A DNA stretch of 64,000 bases from Ceratotherium simum simum (Eukaryota; Chordata; Mammalia; Perissodactyla; Rhinocerotidae): NCBI RefSeq assembly GCF_000283155.1, contig NW_004454178.1, forward strand, positions 7,600,088 through 7,664,087, written 5' to 3'. Positions 45,488 to 56,405 of this stretch are shown one piece after another; positions within the stretch are counted from its first letter, which is position 1, and each line of letters begins with the position of its first letter. The notes below the pieces were generated by a model. The model did no database searches, had not been told where the DNA came from, and saw only the letters and a program-made list of their open reading frames with translations. Both the position numbers and the translations under genes were made by a program.

Positions 45488-45870
45488 CAGATTTCTCAAC
45501 ATCGACACTACTGACGTTTGGGCTGGATAATTCTGTGTAGGCAGAGGGGACGCTATTCTGCGCATTGTAGGATGTTTAGCAGCATCCAGCAAATAAAAAT
45601 ATAGGACGCCCAGTTAAAACTGAATTTCAGATAAACAATGAATAATTTTTTTAAGAACAAATGCAACTCGTACAATATTTGGGACATTTTCATACTAAAA
45701 AAATTATTCTTTGTTTGTCTGAAATTTAAATGTAACTGGGTGTCCTGTATTTTATCTGTCAACTCCACACTCGATGCCAGTAGCACACGCCCACCCTGGC
45801 CTGTGACTGCAACAAACAAAACATCTCCAGACATTGCCAAATGTCCCTTGAGACCAATTGAGAACCACTG
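45488..45870 (+). mobile_element. MER20 hAT transposon split by a palindromic element
   Basis: It begins 'cagatttctcaacatcgaca' and ends 'agaaccactg'. The left part (45488-45587) holds 'gcattgtaggatgtttagca'. The right part (45763-45870) holds 'tcgatgccagtagcacacg', 'acatctccagacattgccaa'. Both belong to one MER20, with a palindrome inserted at the 'cagcatcc' point. Confidence 0.85.
45588..45762. mobile_element. Palindromic MITE-like element inside MER20
   Basis: The arms 45588-45652 and 45697-45762 are reverse complements over about 65 bp with few mismatches ('aggacgcccagttaaaac' against 'gtaactgggtgtcct'). A loop of about 44 bases lies between them. It could fold into a long hairpin. Known mammalian palindromic DNA transposons look like this. 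I cannot name the subfamily. The 80- and 95-codon frames across it are not genes. Confidence 0.75.
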
Positions 45871-45877
45871 GTCTACT

Positions 45878-47572
45878 TAAAAAAAAAAAAAAGGGAAAAA
45901 AACTCGTAAAATAAGAAAGACTGAGAAAAATATGTGGTACTGTTTTAAATATGTGCAAGCCGGCAGTTGTTGCTACTCACCTGCAAAGTTCTCAGATCCT
46001 AGGGCCACAGGCCACATGGACACTAGCGTGGCTCTGGGAGTTGTGTGTGCATCGCTGTTATTGGGGACATGCTGTGGGGAAGACCATGTTCTGGGTTGGA
46101 TCCTGCCTGGCCCTGCGCCTTTCAAGACTTGGAGCCTCGGGCTGAGCAGCAGGACCAGGCATGATCTCCCGTCCCCCATTCACCTTCTAATTTATTTTAA
46201 TTATTCTCTTTTTCCCCCTTGGTCCTCAGGCTTTGCTTAGGAGCAAGTGGCTCTCTCACTCACGCAGCTAAGTTTGAAGGCGCCAGGAGACAACTGCCTG
46301 GCAGAGCCGGGCTGTGAGGTCCCTCCATTGAGACTTGATTTTGAGCATGTCCCTACTAGAAGGGAAAGCTAAACAAAAGAGGGGCTGAATGGGTGTGGGC
46401 TGCCTCTCTCTTCTCTCTCCCCTTTTCTTGGCTGGACCCGCAGCCTTCCTGTCCCCAGTCAATACTTGGCACTTGGCATTCGGATTATCCATGCTTGACC
46501 CAGGCTTTCTATACTGATAACCAGTAACTATCTCCCTGGCCCCCCAACCCACCAGCTGCCTCTGAACTGCATCAAATTTGGCTCTGTTTCTCCAAATATG
46601 AGCCCTGTGCACACACACAGATAGCAATCGGGTGCACATATTTTGTGTCTTTATAAATAAAGTCGTGTGTATTTATAGACCCATACCAATGACAGATCTG
46701 TATAGAGAGATAATGGGGGTTTTACAGACAAAAAAAAAAAAAAAAAAAAGGGTGAGACTTTGAAGCCTCTGACCCAAAATAAAATTAAATACCAAATAAT
46801 ACTCAGCAACAAATCCCTTAATAAGGGAGGGCTGCTATCTATCGCAGGACTGGTGGAGTAAGTGGGAGATTTGTTTGGGAGAGTCAGACCCTCACAGTAG
46901 GGTAGCAGGATTTAGGTTCTGTTCCAGAGTCATCTGCTGAAGGATGGCTATTTCATTATTTGCTGCTGAGCTCTTGGTTGCCTGGAGTCATTAACACCAT
47001 CTTCAAAGGATTTGTATTAACCAGCTACACATGGCCTCAAAGAGCATTCCCAAAACAAAATTGACATTGAAGAACTTTTAAGAATGAATGAATGAATTCA
47101 GTGAAACATAATTTGTTGCTCCTTGAAGTCAGAGACTAAGACAAAAATGCCTAGAGAGAAAAATACAGAAACACAAGAACATGCAGGAAGAATGATGCTG
47201 GAAGGATGACTGGGTACCAGGGTAATGGCCCCAATTACTGGCCTGGCTGGAGGAGGGCAGGCTTCAACTCCAGCTCTCTACCCAACATGCGACATGGGGT
47301 GATTTAGTTTTTAGGAAGGGTTGGTGTGTGGACATAATCAGACCAACTATAGGGAAAGCGACAGACACTCACAAATACAACAGATGCCAAGTAGAGGGCA
47401 CCACCTCTGCTGAGGTACTGCAACTGGAACCCACACATTCCAACATCAACATCTCCCTGGGTCATCTCTCTTATGCCCGCCTTTTACAGGGAGATGGACG
47501 TTCCACTGGCTTGAGGGCATTTCAGTCTTTTAAATGCTCATATCCTGGGGATAAGTCCTTGAGTCTTTTCTT

Positions 47573-47573
<1 letters not shown>
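45878..47573. other. Unassigned stretch with two A-runs
   Basis: No gene or repeat was recognised. A-runs lie at 45879-45892 and 46730-46749. The 123-codon - frame at 46268-46639 and the 102-codon + frame at 45932-46240 have no recognisable domain. The area around 46000-46330 is somewhat richer in CpG than its surroundings. Confidence 0.35.
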
Positions 47574-47624
<51 letters not shown>

Positions 47625-47637
47625 AAGAAAGATAGAT

Positions 47638-47694
<57 letters not shown>

Positions 47695-47711
47695 AGACGA
47701 TAGATATAGAT
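47574..47711 (+). repeat. (GATA)n microsatellite
   Basis: An array of GATA/TAGA units about 138 bp long, broken by AAAGAAAG and GATGATA interruptions. It lies directly against the head of a tRNA-Glu-derived SINE. It is likely highly length-polymorphic. Confidence 0.95.
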
Positions 47712-47712
47712 A

Positions 47713-47855
47713 GCCAGCCCTGGTGGTCTAGTGGTTAAGATTCGGCGCTCTCACCGCCACAGCCAGTTTGTTTCCCAGTCAGGGAACCACACCACCCATC
47801 TGTCAGTTGTCACACTGTGACAGCTGCATGTTGCTGTGATGCTGAAAACTATACC
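47713..47855 (+). mobile_element. tRNA-Glu-derived SINE, 5' part only
   Basis: Positions 47717-47786 align with tRNA-Glu(CTC): CCCTGGTGGTCTAGTGGTTA, then ATTCGGCGCTCTCACCGCC, with the end CAGTCAGGGAA. The following unit-specific part ('catctgtcagttgtcacact', 'ttgctgtgatgctgaaaact') matches the inner part of the full copy at 48433-48849 in the opposite orientation. It is cut off at about 47855, where L1 sequence begins. The T-stem is broken, so it is a SINE head, not a functional tRNA gene. Confidence 0.85.
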
Positions 47856-48432
47856 ACAACAAGAGTACTCTGCAATTAAAAAGGGAGCAAACTACTGATA
47901 AATGCACAGCACTGATGAATCTCACAGATGTCACATCGATGGCAAGAAGCAAGATACAACATGCAATTCTATTTTCATGAAGTTCAAGAACAAACAAAAG
48001 AAAACCTGTGGATTTGCCTCTGTGTGGGGGCATTGACTGGAAGGGGCATGAGCAGCAGTTGATGGTAAACTGGCTCTCTGGGGAAGAAACATCCCTGGTT
48101 TGTAGTGTTTGCTGACTTCCTACAAGGGCCATCTTTAATCTACCAACGTGATTTCGGGATGAGAAGCACAGAATTCTCTGGCTAGGAGCTGGCTCCAGCA
48201 CACCACTGACCCCCGTAGACTTTTCTGGGGTGATGGAAATGTTCTGTGTCTTGGCTGGGGTGGTAGTTACATTGGTATGCACATTTGCCAAAACTCATTG
48301 TACTGTATAATTAAGATCTACATACTCATTGTATGTAAATTTTGTCTTATTAAAAAAAAAAGGTACAAACTTTTAGCTATGAGATAAATAAGGTCTGAGA
48401 ATCTAATGTAAAATATGGTGACTATAGTTGAC
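47856..48432 (+). mobile_element. L1 (L1M class) 3' ends
   Basis: 'gggagcaaactactgataaa', 'gaatctcacagatgtcacat', 'catgaagttcaagaacaaac', 'ggggtgatggaaatgttctg', 'catttgccaaaactcattg' are an old L1 3' end in sense, ending in an A-run at 48352-48361. Positions 48362-48432 continue with another L1 3'UTR phrase ('ctaatgtaaaatatggtgac'). The 162-codon antisense frame at 47803-48291 is therefore non-genic. Confidence 0.8.
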
Positions 48433-48849
48433 AACGCTGTATTATAGTGTTGTTGCTGTTAGTGCTGTGGAGTCGATTCCAACCCCTAATGCCTCTGGGT
48501 ACAGCAGAGGGAATCCTGCGCCGTCTTTTTACGCCACCCTGTCACATTCCGGCGCTGTATCAGGCAAGGCTCCACTGCTATTCACAGGGTTTTTGTGGCT
48601 GATTTTTTTGGAAGTGAGTGGCCAGGTCCTTCTTCCTAGTCTGCCTTGCTCTGGAAGCTCCACTGAAACCTGTCCACCATGGGTGACCCTCCTGGCATTT
48701 GAAATCCCAGAGGCATAGCTTTCAGCATCACAGCAACATGCAGCCACCACAGTATGACAACCAACAAACGGGTAATGTGGCTCCCTGACCGGGAAAGGAA
48801 CCTGGGCCATGGCGGTGAGAGCACAGAATCTTAACCACTAGACCACCGT
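48433..48849 (-). mobile_element. tRNA-Glu-derived SINE, full-length copy, antisense
   Basis: On the - strand it starts with the tRNA-Glu head ('ggtggtctagtggttaagat' complement at the right end). The unique body and the 3' phrase 'gagtcgattccaacccc' on the + strand follow. It ends in the GTT/AAC-rich tail (ttgttgctgttagtgctg). Its length of about 417 bp fits the composite perissodactyl ERE-type SINE. Overlapping frames of 62-96 codons are chance. Confidence 0.88.
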
Positions 48850-51830
48850 GAGTATGGTTCCATTGTACAAATAAACCTGTATTTTATGTAATTTCTTGTT
48901 GAAGGACATATGGCTTGTTTTCAGTTTTGGACTATTAATTTTTATTTATTTTTTTCCATCTTTATTGAAGAATAATTGACAAATAAAATTGTATAAAGTG
49001 TACAACATGATGATTTAATATACATATACATTGTGAAATGGTTACCAAGACCAAGTTAATTAACATCCCTCACCTCACATAGTTAACTCTTTTTTGTGTG
49101 TGTGGTGAGAACACATGAGCTCTACTCTCAGCAAATTGCAAGTGTACACTACCATGTTATTAACTACAGTTACCGCGCCGTACATTAGGTCCTCAGAACT
49201 CGTTTCTCCTAACACTGAAAGTTTGTACCCAATTTTTAAAATGCTCCTATAGACATTCTCATAGAAGCATTTTCACGATCATATGTTTTCATTTCTCTTG
49301 GGTAAATACCTAGGAGTGAAATTGATGGGTCATAGAGTAAGTTTACGTTTAACATTATAAGAAAGTGCCAGAACGTGTCCCAAAGGGGCAGTGCACAGCA
49401 ATGTATGAAAGTTCCAGTGGCTCCACCTACTTGCCAGCATTTGGTGCTGTTACAACACCTTTTTAATTTTAACCATCCTAATGCGTATGAAGGAGTATCT
49501 GTTTGTAGGATTTTGATTTGCATTTCCCTGAAGGCTAATTGTATTTAACATCTTTTCATGGTCTTATTAGCTATTCCTATATCTTCTTTGGTGTTGTGTC
49601 TGACGGAATTTTCAGGAGTATTTGATAAAATTCACCAGCAAAACGATCTGGGACTGGAGTTGTCTTTCTGGAAAGGTTTTTGATAATGAATTAAATTTCT
49701 TTAATAAATATAGGGCCATTCAGATTTTTCTAATTCATTTAGTGTTAGTTTTGGTAAGTTGTGTTTTTCAATGAATTTATCCATTATTTTCTAAGTTGTT
49801 GAATTTATCGGCCTAATGCTTTGCTTTTCATAATATTCCCTTATTATCCTTTTGGGGTCTGTAGGATTTTTAGTGATAGCTTCTTTTCCATTCCTGATAT
49901 TAGTAATTTGTTATTTCTCTCTCGTTCGCTCTTCCTGATCAGTTTTGCTAGAGGCTAAACCAATTTTATTCACCTTTTCAAAGAAATTTCATTTCTTCTA
50001 CTTTATTGTTTTTTACTATTTATAGCTTCTTAATGTGGAAGCTTAGATCATTGATTTTGAAACTTTCTTCTTCTTCTTCTTTTTTTTTTTTTTTTGGTGA
50101 GGAAGATTGGCCCTGAGCTAACGTCTGTGCCCATCTTCCTCTATTTTGCATGTGGGTTGCTTCCACAGCATGGCTTGTTGAGTAGTGTATGTCGGCACCT
50201 GGGATCCAAACCTGCGCACTCAGGCTGCCAAAGCAGAGCATGCAAACCTAACCACTATGCCACCAGACTGGCCCCCTTTCTTCTTTTATACTGTGAGCAT
50301 TTGGCAGTATAAATTCCCTGCTAAGAGTTGCTTTAGCTATGTATCATAAATTATTGTATATCATATTTTTAACGTCATTCAGTTCAAAATGTTTTAATTA
50401 CCCTTGTTATTTATTTTTTATTGATGGATTATTTAGAAATGTGTTGCTTATTTTCTATAATATTTGGGGATTTTTTGGCATCATATGATTTCTAATTTAG
50501 TTACACCATGCCCTGAGATCATACACTGTAAGATTTAAATTTTTTGAAATTTATTGAGACTTGTTTTATTGCCTGATATTTGGCCTATCTTGGTGAATGT
50601 TCGATGTGCACTTGAAAATAATATGTGTTCTACTGTTGTTAGGTGGAATGTTCTATAAACTTCACTTAAGGTCATGTTGGTCAGTAGTGTGATTCAGATC
50701 TTCAATATCCATGCTGACTTTATGTCTAATTGATCTATCAATTAATGAAAGAAGAGTCTTAAAATGTCTAACTCAAATTATTGATTTATCTGCTTTTTTC
50801 TTTAATTCTGTCACTTTTTGCTTTTTGTATTTTAAAGCTCTGTTATTTGGGACATATGTATTTAAGATTTATATCTTTCTGGAGAACTGACTCTTTTATC
50901 TTATTGAAATGCCTCTCTTTATCTTTGTCAATCCTCCTGTGTTAAAGTGTACTTTCTCTAGTGTTAATATAGTTACATCATCTCGTTGTGCTTACTCCTT
51001 GCACGATAAATCCTTTCCCCATATTTTTCCTTTCAACGTGTCTGTGTCCTTATATTTAAAGTGCATCTCTTGCTTTTTTTTCCAGTCTGACAGTCTTGCC
51101 TTTTAATTGGAGTATTTAGTCCACTTATAATTTAATATAATTATTGATATATTTGAGTTTAATCTTGTTATCTTATTTGTTTACTATTTCTCCCATCATT
51201 TTTTTCTGTTCCTCTCTTCCTCCTTTCCTTCCTTCTCTTGAGTTAATTGAATAGTTTTTAGTAATCCTTTTTTGTCCTTTATTGGCTTTTTAACTATACT
51301 TTGTATTTTTCAAGTGGTTCCCCTAAGAATTACAATATAAAATGTTAACTTATCACAGAGTACTTAGAGTTGGTATTGTACCACTTCACATAAAATGCAA
51401 AAGTCTTACCACTTTAAAATTCCACGTATTCTATCCCCATTTTTTTTGGTACTTTTGACATATTTTACATCTACTTATGTAACAAACCCTATAATTTAAT
51501 GTTATTACTTTTATTTAAATAGTCTGTTGTCCTTCAGAGAAGTTAATTGAAAAAAAAAGGTAGCCTTTATATTTACCCACATATTTAACATTTCTGGTAC
51601 TCTTTATCCTTCCTGTGGCTTCAACTTCCATCTGATGTCACTTCTCTTAAGCCAGAAGAAACTCCTTTAATATTCATTGTTTTGCAAATCTGCTGACAAT
51701 GAATTCTTTCAGCTTTTATTTACCTCGTGTGTTTCCCTTCTCTCAAGATCACAGCCGTGCACTGCCTGTTGTCCAAATGCCTAAAAGCAGTTCCTTCATA
51801 TATGCTGTCCAGTTTTATAGTTGTTTTCAG
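48850..51830 (-). mobile_element. L1 LINE, ORF2 and 3'UTR, antisense, old
   Basis: The complement of an L1: 3'UTR phrases at 48945-49225 ('tttattgaagaataattgac', 'gtgaaatggttaccaagacc'), then the ORF2 C-terminal side ('ggtaaatacctaggagtgaa', 'aagtgccagaacgtgtcc'). The ORF2 reverse-transcriptase region follows, from about 49600 onward. An ERE lies inside at 50075-50275. The coding region is full of stops. It is probably more than one L1 copy in tandem, since the 3'UTR at 48850-48945 repeats. Confidence 0.75.
50075..50275 (-). mobile_element. ERE SINE inside the L1, antisense
   Basis: A T-run at 50081-50095, then 'ggaagattggccctgagcta'. The right end 'ccaccagactggcccc' is the complement of the ERE head. 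It is flanked by CTTTCTTCTT on both sides (50063-50072 and 50276-50285). The interrupted L1 reads on through the junction. Confidence 0.88.
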
Positions 51831-51837
51831 CAGGAGG

Positions 51838-52268
51838 TTGTATTAGCTTGCTAGAGCTACCATAACAAAGTACCACAAACTACGTGGCTTAAACAAGAGG
51901 ATTTTACTGCCTCACAGTTCTGGAGGCGAGAAGTCCAAAACTAAGGTGTCAACAAGGTTATTTCCTTCGGGAGGCTCCGAGGGGGACTCCATTCCTTGCC
52001 TCTCTCCTAGCTTCCAGTAGCCTTAGGCATTGTTGGCTTGTGGGTGAAATTTTTTCTGTGTCTTCCCATGTTCTTCCCTCTATGAGTGCCTCTGTGCCCA
52101 AATTTTCCCTTTCTATAAGGACACAGTCATATTGGATTAGAGTCCACTTCAATGACCTCGTCTGACTCCTCCTCTGCAGGGACACTATTTCCAAATGAGG
52201 TGACATGTACAGGTACTGGGGGTTAGGACCGCAACATCTCTTTAGGGGACGCAATTCAGCCCACAACA
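51838..52268 (-). mobile_element. MLT1-type LTR, antisense
   Basis: 'attagcttgctagagctacc', 'aaagtaccacaaactacgtg', 'ctcacagttctggaggcgag', 'gtgtcttcccatgttcttcc', 'gggggttaggaccgcaac'. The complement of an MLT1 LTR, with the internal region absent. The 103-codon - frame at 51958-52269 falls inside it. Confidence 0.85.
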
Positions 52269-52600
52269 AAGGGTAAAGCTAATGTGACTTATTCTGTCAT
52301 GAGCAGAAGCAGAAGATATCCTTGAGCCTTTTCTCCTGTGTCACTTTTCTGTGAATTTATTCGTGGTTAGATATTTTCAGTTTAGACACTTTCAAGTTCA
52401 GTGGGGAGGAGGAGATGGATTGCAGAAGGATGGAGGATGGAGATGGCAGCTGGTAAAGTTTGGGCCAAAGGAAGAACTTAAGGAAAAAAAGATTGAGATC
52501 CTCCAGAGGAAACTGTGTCTCCTTACCCAGCTTTCCCATGTAGGTATGTGCTGTGGACCATACCTATGTGATTGACCTAAAAGGGAGACAGGAGCTGTTA
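52269..52600. other. Unassigned spacer
   Basis: No repeat was recognised. A 74-codon frame has no domain. Confidence 0.35.
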
Positions 52601-52604
52601 CATT

Positions 52605-52745
52605 CATCCATTCATTTATTCAAAATCAAAACACAACATGTACTGAGCAGTTACATGTGCCAGTCCTGCGTCTAATAGTGGGAGATACAGAAGCACAAGA
52701 AACAAATATGGTCCCAGCCCATGGGGAGCCCTCTTTCTAGTAGAA
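52605..52745 (-). mobile_element. L2 LINE 3' end, antisense
   Basis: 'ccattcatttattcaaaatc', 'gtactgagcagttacatgtg', 'agtgggagatacagaagcac', 'ggtcccagcccatggggag' are in L2 antisense order. Confidence 0.7.
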
Positions 52746-52984
52746 ATTGAGTATCTCTCTCTGCTTAAGTTTTGGATGGATTGTGATTTTAAAAAATTAA
52801 CCAGAGAAGAAATTTTCATTTACATTTTGGTCAAGATAATCACAGTGCAGGGAAAGGCTGAGAGGGAGTAATTTTCTATTCATTTCTTTGTTTAGCAAAT
52901 ATTCTTGAACACACATTGGACCTGAGGATAAAGATTCCAAAGGATTTGTTTGTGCATGAAGAGATAAGATATTTACCAGATGAT

Positions 52985-53180
52985 AATTACAGCTAGTACT
53001 TTTATAACAATTTCTGTGTGGCAGGTACTGTTCTAAACCTTGCACCAGTATTAACTCCTTTGGTCCTCCTAACAAAGTAAGTGCTGTTATTATTTCCACG
53101 ATGAGGTAAAATAACTTGCCCAAAGTTAGCAGCTGGTAAGTGTGAGAGGCATTCCACGAACCCTAGTACTGTGGCTTTGG
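52985..53180 (-). mobile_element. MIR SINE, antisense
   Basis: 'tgtgtggcaggtactgttct', 'agtattaactcctttggtcc', 'gaggtaaaataacttgccc', 'gcagctggtaagtgtgagag', an antisense MIR. Confidence 0.8.
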
Positions 53181-53558
53181 GGTCCATTCACATAACCTCT
53201 ATTCTATTCTAATTATGAAATGTAGAGTGCCCACGTATCATAGATATTTTTAAACCCAGAAGTCTCAGTTTTTGTATTATTTTCCATCCATTGTTTTCCT
53301 TAAAGACATTTATATTAATCTGATATGTAATTTTGGAAATATAGTTATAGTAGATATATGAATACAAATTTCTCCATATTTCCTAAAATCTTCCCTCTGG
53401 AGCTCTCCGAATGTATGGAATAATGCAGAGTATCAGGACAGTGTTCCGTTATAGAATATGGCAGATGCTGCTGGCTGTCTTGAACATATCATTTTTTTCT
53501 AACTTCCAGCTTCCCAGAGAACTGAATATTTCTTTGATATCCATCCTCCATGGCAAGG
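53181..53558. other. Unassigned spacer
   Basis: Nothing recognisable. Confidence 0.35.
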
Positions 53559-53559
53559 T

Positions 53560-53935
53560 CACGTGTTTCAGGAGGGTCCTGATTGGTGTAAGTCTAGGTA
53601 TGTTGTTTCATGACCCTGGCCATGTGATAGCAATATGATGAAACTCTGGCCTACAAGCCAGAGAAGAGGTAGGTGGAGACTTCTGGAAAAGGTTTCCTCA
53701 CTTTCAAAAATAGATACACGGGAAGAGAAAGCTGCGGCTTCTACTTGAAATTGTAACATCTGCATGTAATGTCTGGAACTTCAGCAGCCATCTTGTGATC
53801 TTGAGGGGGGTGAGCCTAAGGACAGAGCTGATGATTGAGGATGACAAAGCAGAAAGACAGAAAAAACGCTTGAATCCATGACAATATCTTTGAGCCACTG
53901 AGTGAACCATCCTAACTTTGAACTGCTTGCTCAAT
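53560..53935. mobile_element. Diverged interspersed repeat, family not named
   Basis: 'catgaccctggccatgtgat', 'ttcagcagccatcttgtgat', 'gaggatgacaaagcagaaag' match a widespread mammalian repeat that looks like the opposite-strand partner of 30785-31260. I cannot name the family. The frames of 65-76 codons over it are chance. Confidence 0.4.
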
Positions 53936-55190
53936 GAGAAGGGGAACTTGATAAATTATCATTTTTTAAGCCATTTAGAGTTAAGTTTTCTACTTATGAT
54001 CCTAATGAGTCAAAAAGCAAAAAACAAGAAGCCCTAAGAATTTTATTTTTTGACTGAGTTCCCTCCATCTCTCTCAATACAACAGGAAATTTCTGCTATC
54101 AGAATATGTTCATCCTCTACTAGATAAATATCATGCTGTATATTTGGAGAGGGAAAAGAAGACATGTACATCTTTAAAACATCCAAAGGCAGCTGAAAGG
54201 TTAGCAGCTATCTAAAGCCCATGATAAATGCCTAAATTCCTCAGCAGCATATTTCTGTGTTTGCAGATTCAGAGAAGAGAGACTTTAATCACGGCCACTA
54301 AATCCCCCTTTTAAAATTGAATTTCAAGTAACATTTAAGGCTGTGTATGTTGGCTGCAGATTCCTTCCCATATTCTTCCTGGGAGTTTCCCACCAATAAC
54401 ACGAGACTACCTCTCTATAATAAAGTAGGTTTTTTCCTTTTTTAAATAGCTGCTTATTAAGGCAGAGATTCTAATATTAGCTTGCTGTTCCCCTGCATGA
54501 AGGAATTGGATATCTTCTGCACAAACCTGGGGGTCTGGATGTATTTCTGCACTTTTCCTCAATGCTTTACAGAAACTTAAAATAGCGTTTTTCCCCCTTT
54601 CCCTTGAAATCTGGGTAACCACAACAGAATGTGAGGGACTGGTTTGGAGCTTTGGAACCAGCATATGTTGTGTTCAATTTTATTTTCCATGCTTAGATGA
54701 AGTTAGTTCCTTCCTCTTTCACTTTGGATATAAGGAGGGAATTGAATATTATTTTTATAAATATGACTGGGTGGTATCTTGCTCAAATCTGTGGGCATCA
54801 GGGAAAGTGGGATGCTGGGGGTGAAAAAATATGGAGAAGAAGTGCCCCAGGAAAGCATTTCAGAGATTGGGGGTATGACTTTAGCCTGCTGGGAGTTACA
54901 AAAGAAAGAAATAGGCTTTTTCTGTCTGTAACATTATACAGCTTTGGTCTCAACCAAAAGGCGGGGGCCGTGGGCAATGGATGGGTGGGTTGGGGTGACA
55001 ATTTATAGGAGAAGTTCTGATTTTGTGGCAGTCTGGGAATGCCAATGAATGTTTATACATTTAACGTTGAGTGTGGAATCTCACTAACTTTTCTGGGAAT
55101 TGAAAAGTGGGCTTTATTTAATCTCCATTTGCATTGAAAAGAAGAGCTGGAAGAGCTCTGAAGAGATGAAGACAAAAGGACACATAGAGA
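53936..55190. other. Unassigned stretch with a G-rich motif
   Basis: No gene or repeat was recognised. The 103-codon + frame (54697-55008) has no domain. Positions 54963-54995 have five G-runs in 33 bases. Confidence 0.35.
54963..54995 (+). other. Potential G-quadruplex
   Basis: G-runs lie at 54963-54967, 54972-54974, 54983-54985, 54987-54989 and 54992-54995, with loops of 4, 8, 1 and 2 bases. Four runs at a time can form a G4, though one loop is 8 bases long. It is not in a recognised gene. Confidence 0.45.
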
Positions 55191-55194
55191 CTAT

Positions 55195-55292
55195 TTCATT
55201 CTCCCCACTTCATACTATAGAGAAGGAAAGTGAGACCCAGAACCAGGAAGTGGTGAGTCCAAGGTCACACTGTGAGTTGACAGCAGAGGAGA
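55195..55292 (-). mobile_element. MIR-type fragment, antisense
   Basis: 'gaaagtgagacccagaacca', 'gagtccaaggtcacactgtg' are in antisense MIR core order. Confidence 0.5.
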
Positions 55293-55294
55293 CA

Positions 55295-55530
55295 GTGTGG
55301 TGGAATGGTTAGAGCAGGGGTGCTCGAATCCTGTGAAGGAGAGAGCCCTGCCATTACCTACCTGTATGCCCATGGGTTAGTGTCACAGCTTTGTCAAGCC
55401 CCAAGATCCTCACCTCTACAATGGAAGTCCCCATAGTACCTTTCTCGTGGGCTTGCTATGAAGATTGGATGAGTTAATACCTACAAGGAGCTGAGTGCTT
55501 GGCAAATAATGCACGTTCAATAAATATAGC
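55295..55530 (+). mobile_element. MIR SINE, near full length
   Basis: The head 'gtgtggtggaatggttagag', core 'gccattacctacctgtatgc', 'cctcacctctacaatggaag', and 3' end 'gcacgttcaataaatatag' are in MIR order on the + strand. Confidence 0.85.
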
Positions 55531-56405
55531 TTGTGTGAAGCCCACACTCAGGAGAAAGTCATGGAACACACGTTGCTGACCTTGTCCTATTCTTCCCCCC
55601 TTTTATCCCCATCCTCACAAATGCCCCATTTATGGGTTGTTGAGATGATAGAGGCTCATCCAAGGAGAAAAAGTGAACCTGAGCCTTCAGTCTGGGAAAT
55701 TCAGATCCAAAGAAAAAGTAATGAGTCAGTTGGTTTATTCAGCATTTGTTAAGCACCCTGCTGTATTCCCCCATCCTGCATTTTGCTAGATTTGAGCTTC
55801 CTCAAGGGCTCTCTCTTCGGTTGCTAGTCTCTTTTTCTCTCATCTTAGTTTCTTTCTTCACAAGAAGAATGTAACTTGCCAGACACAGGCTTAAGTGATG
55901 TGTGACTAGAGAATGCCCATGCTCACAGGGATAGATTTTAAGATCCATCTGTCTGTTAATGGACTTGGTGAAAGGGCTAGGTAAGATATCATTCATTTTT
56001 GGTAGAGGAGACGAAGATCAGATTGTGGGGAGGTGATGAGAGATCCCTACATAAGCAGAGTTGGAGACTCCTATGTATCAAATATCTTGTGACTGGCAGT
56101 CTCCACAAATCCACAAGCATTTGCCTCACTCTCCATTACAGCCTCTGATGGGTTAGATAACAAAAGCAAGAGTCACGTCTCAGAAGGCTATCATCGCAAG
56201 AAAGCACAGCTGTTACCCGACTCCCCCATTAAGCTGTACCTCTGGTTTAGCTTGAAGCGTGAGCAAAGGGATATGAAGGAATTATCAGAGAGCAAGCCCT
56301 GGTGGAAATGAAATACTGTGAAGAGCTGATGTGGGGCATCTGACAGCGTGCCATACTCCGATTCATTAACTCTCCACTCTCCGCTGTGAGCAGTAATTCT
56401 TATGC
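55531..56405. other. Unassigned stretch
   Basis: No repeat or gene was recognised. Frames are 60-80 codons. Confidence 0.35.

Noticed and set aside
47717..47786. A tRNA-Glu(CTC) gene
   Set aside because: The head is a good match, but the T-stem no longer pairs, the box B is altered, and the body of a SINE continues after it. It is the head of a SINE, not a tRNA gene.
47803..48291. 162-codon minus strand ORF as a gene
   Set aside because: It lies antisense to an L1 3' end and the tRNA-Glu SINE; no domain was seen.
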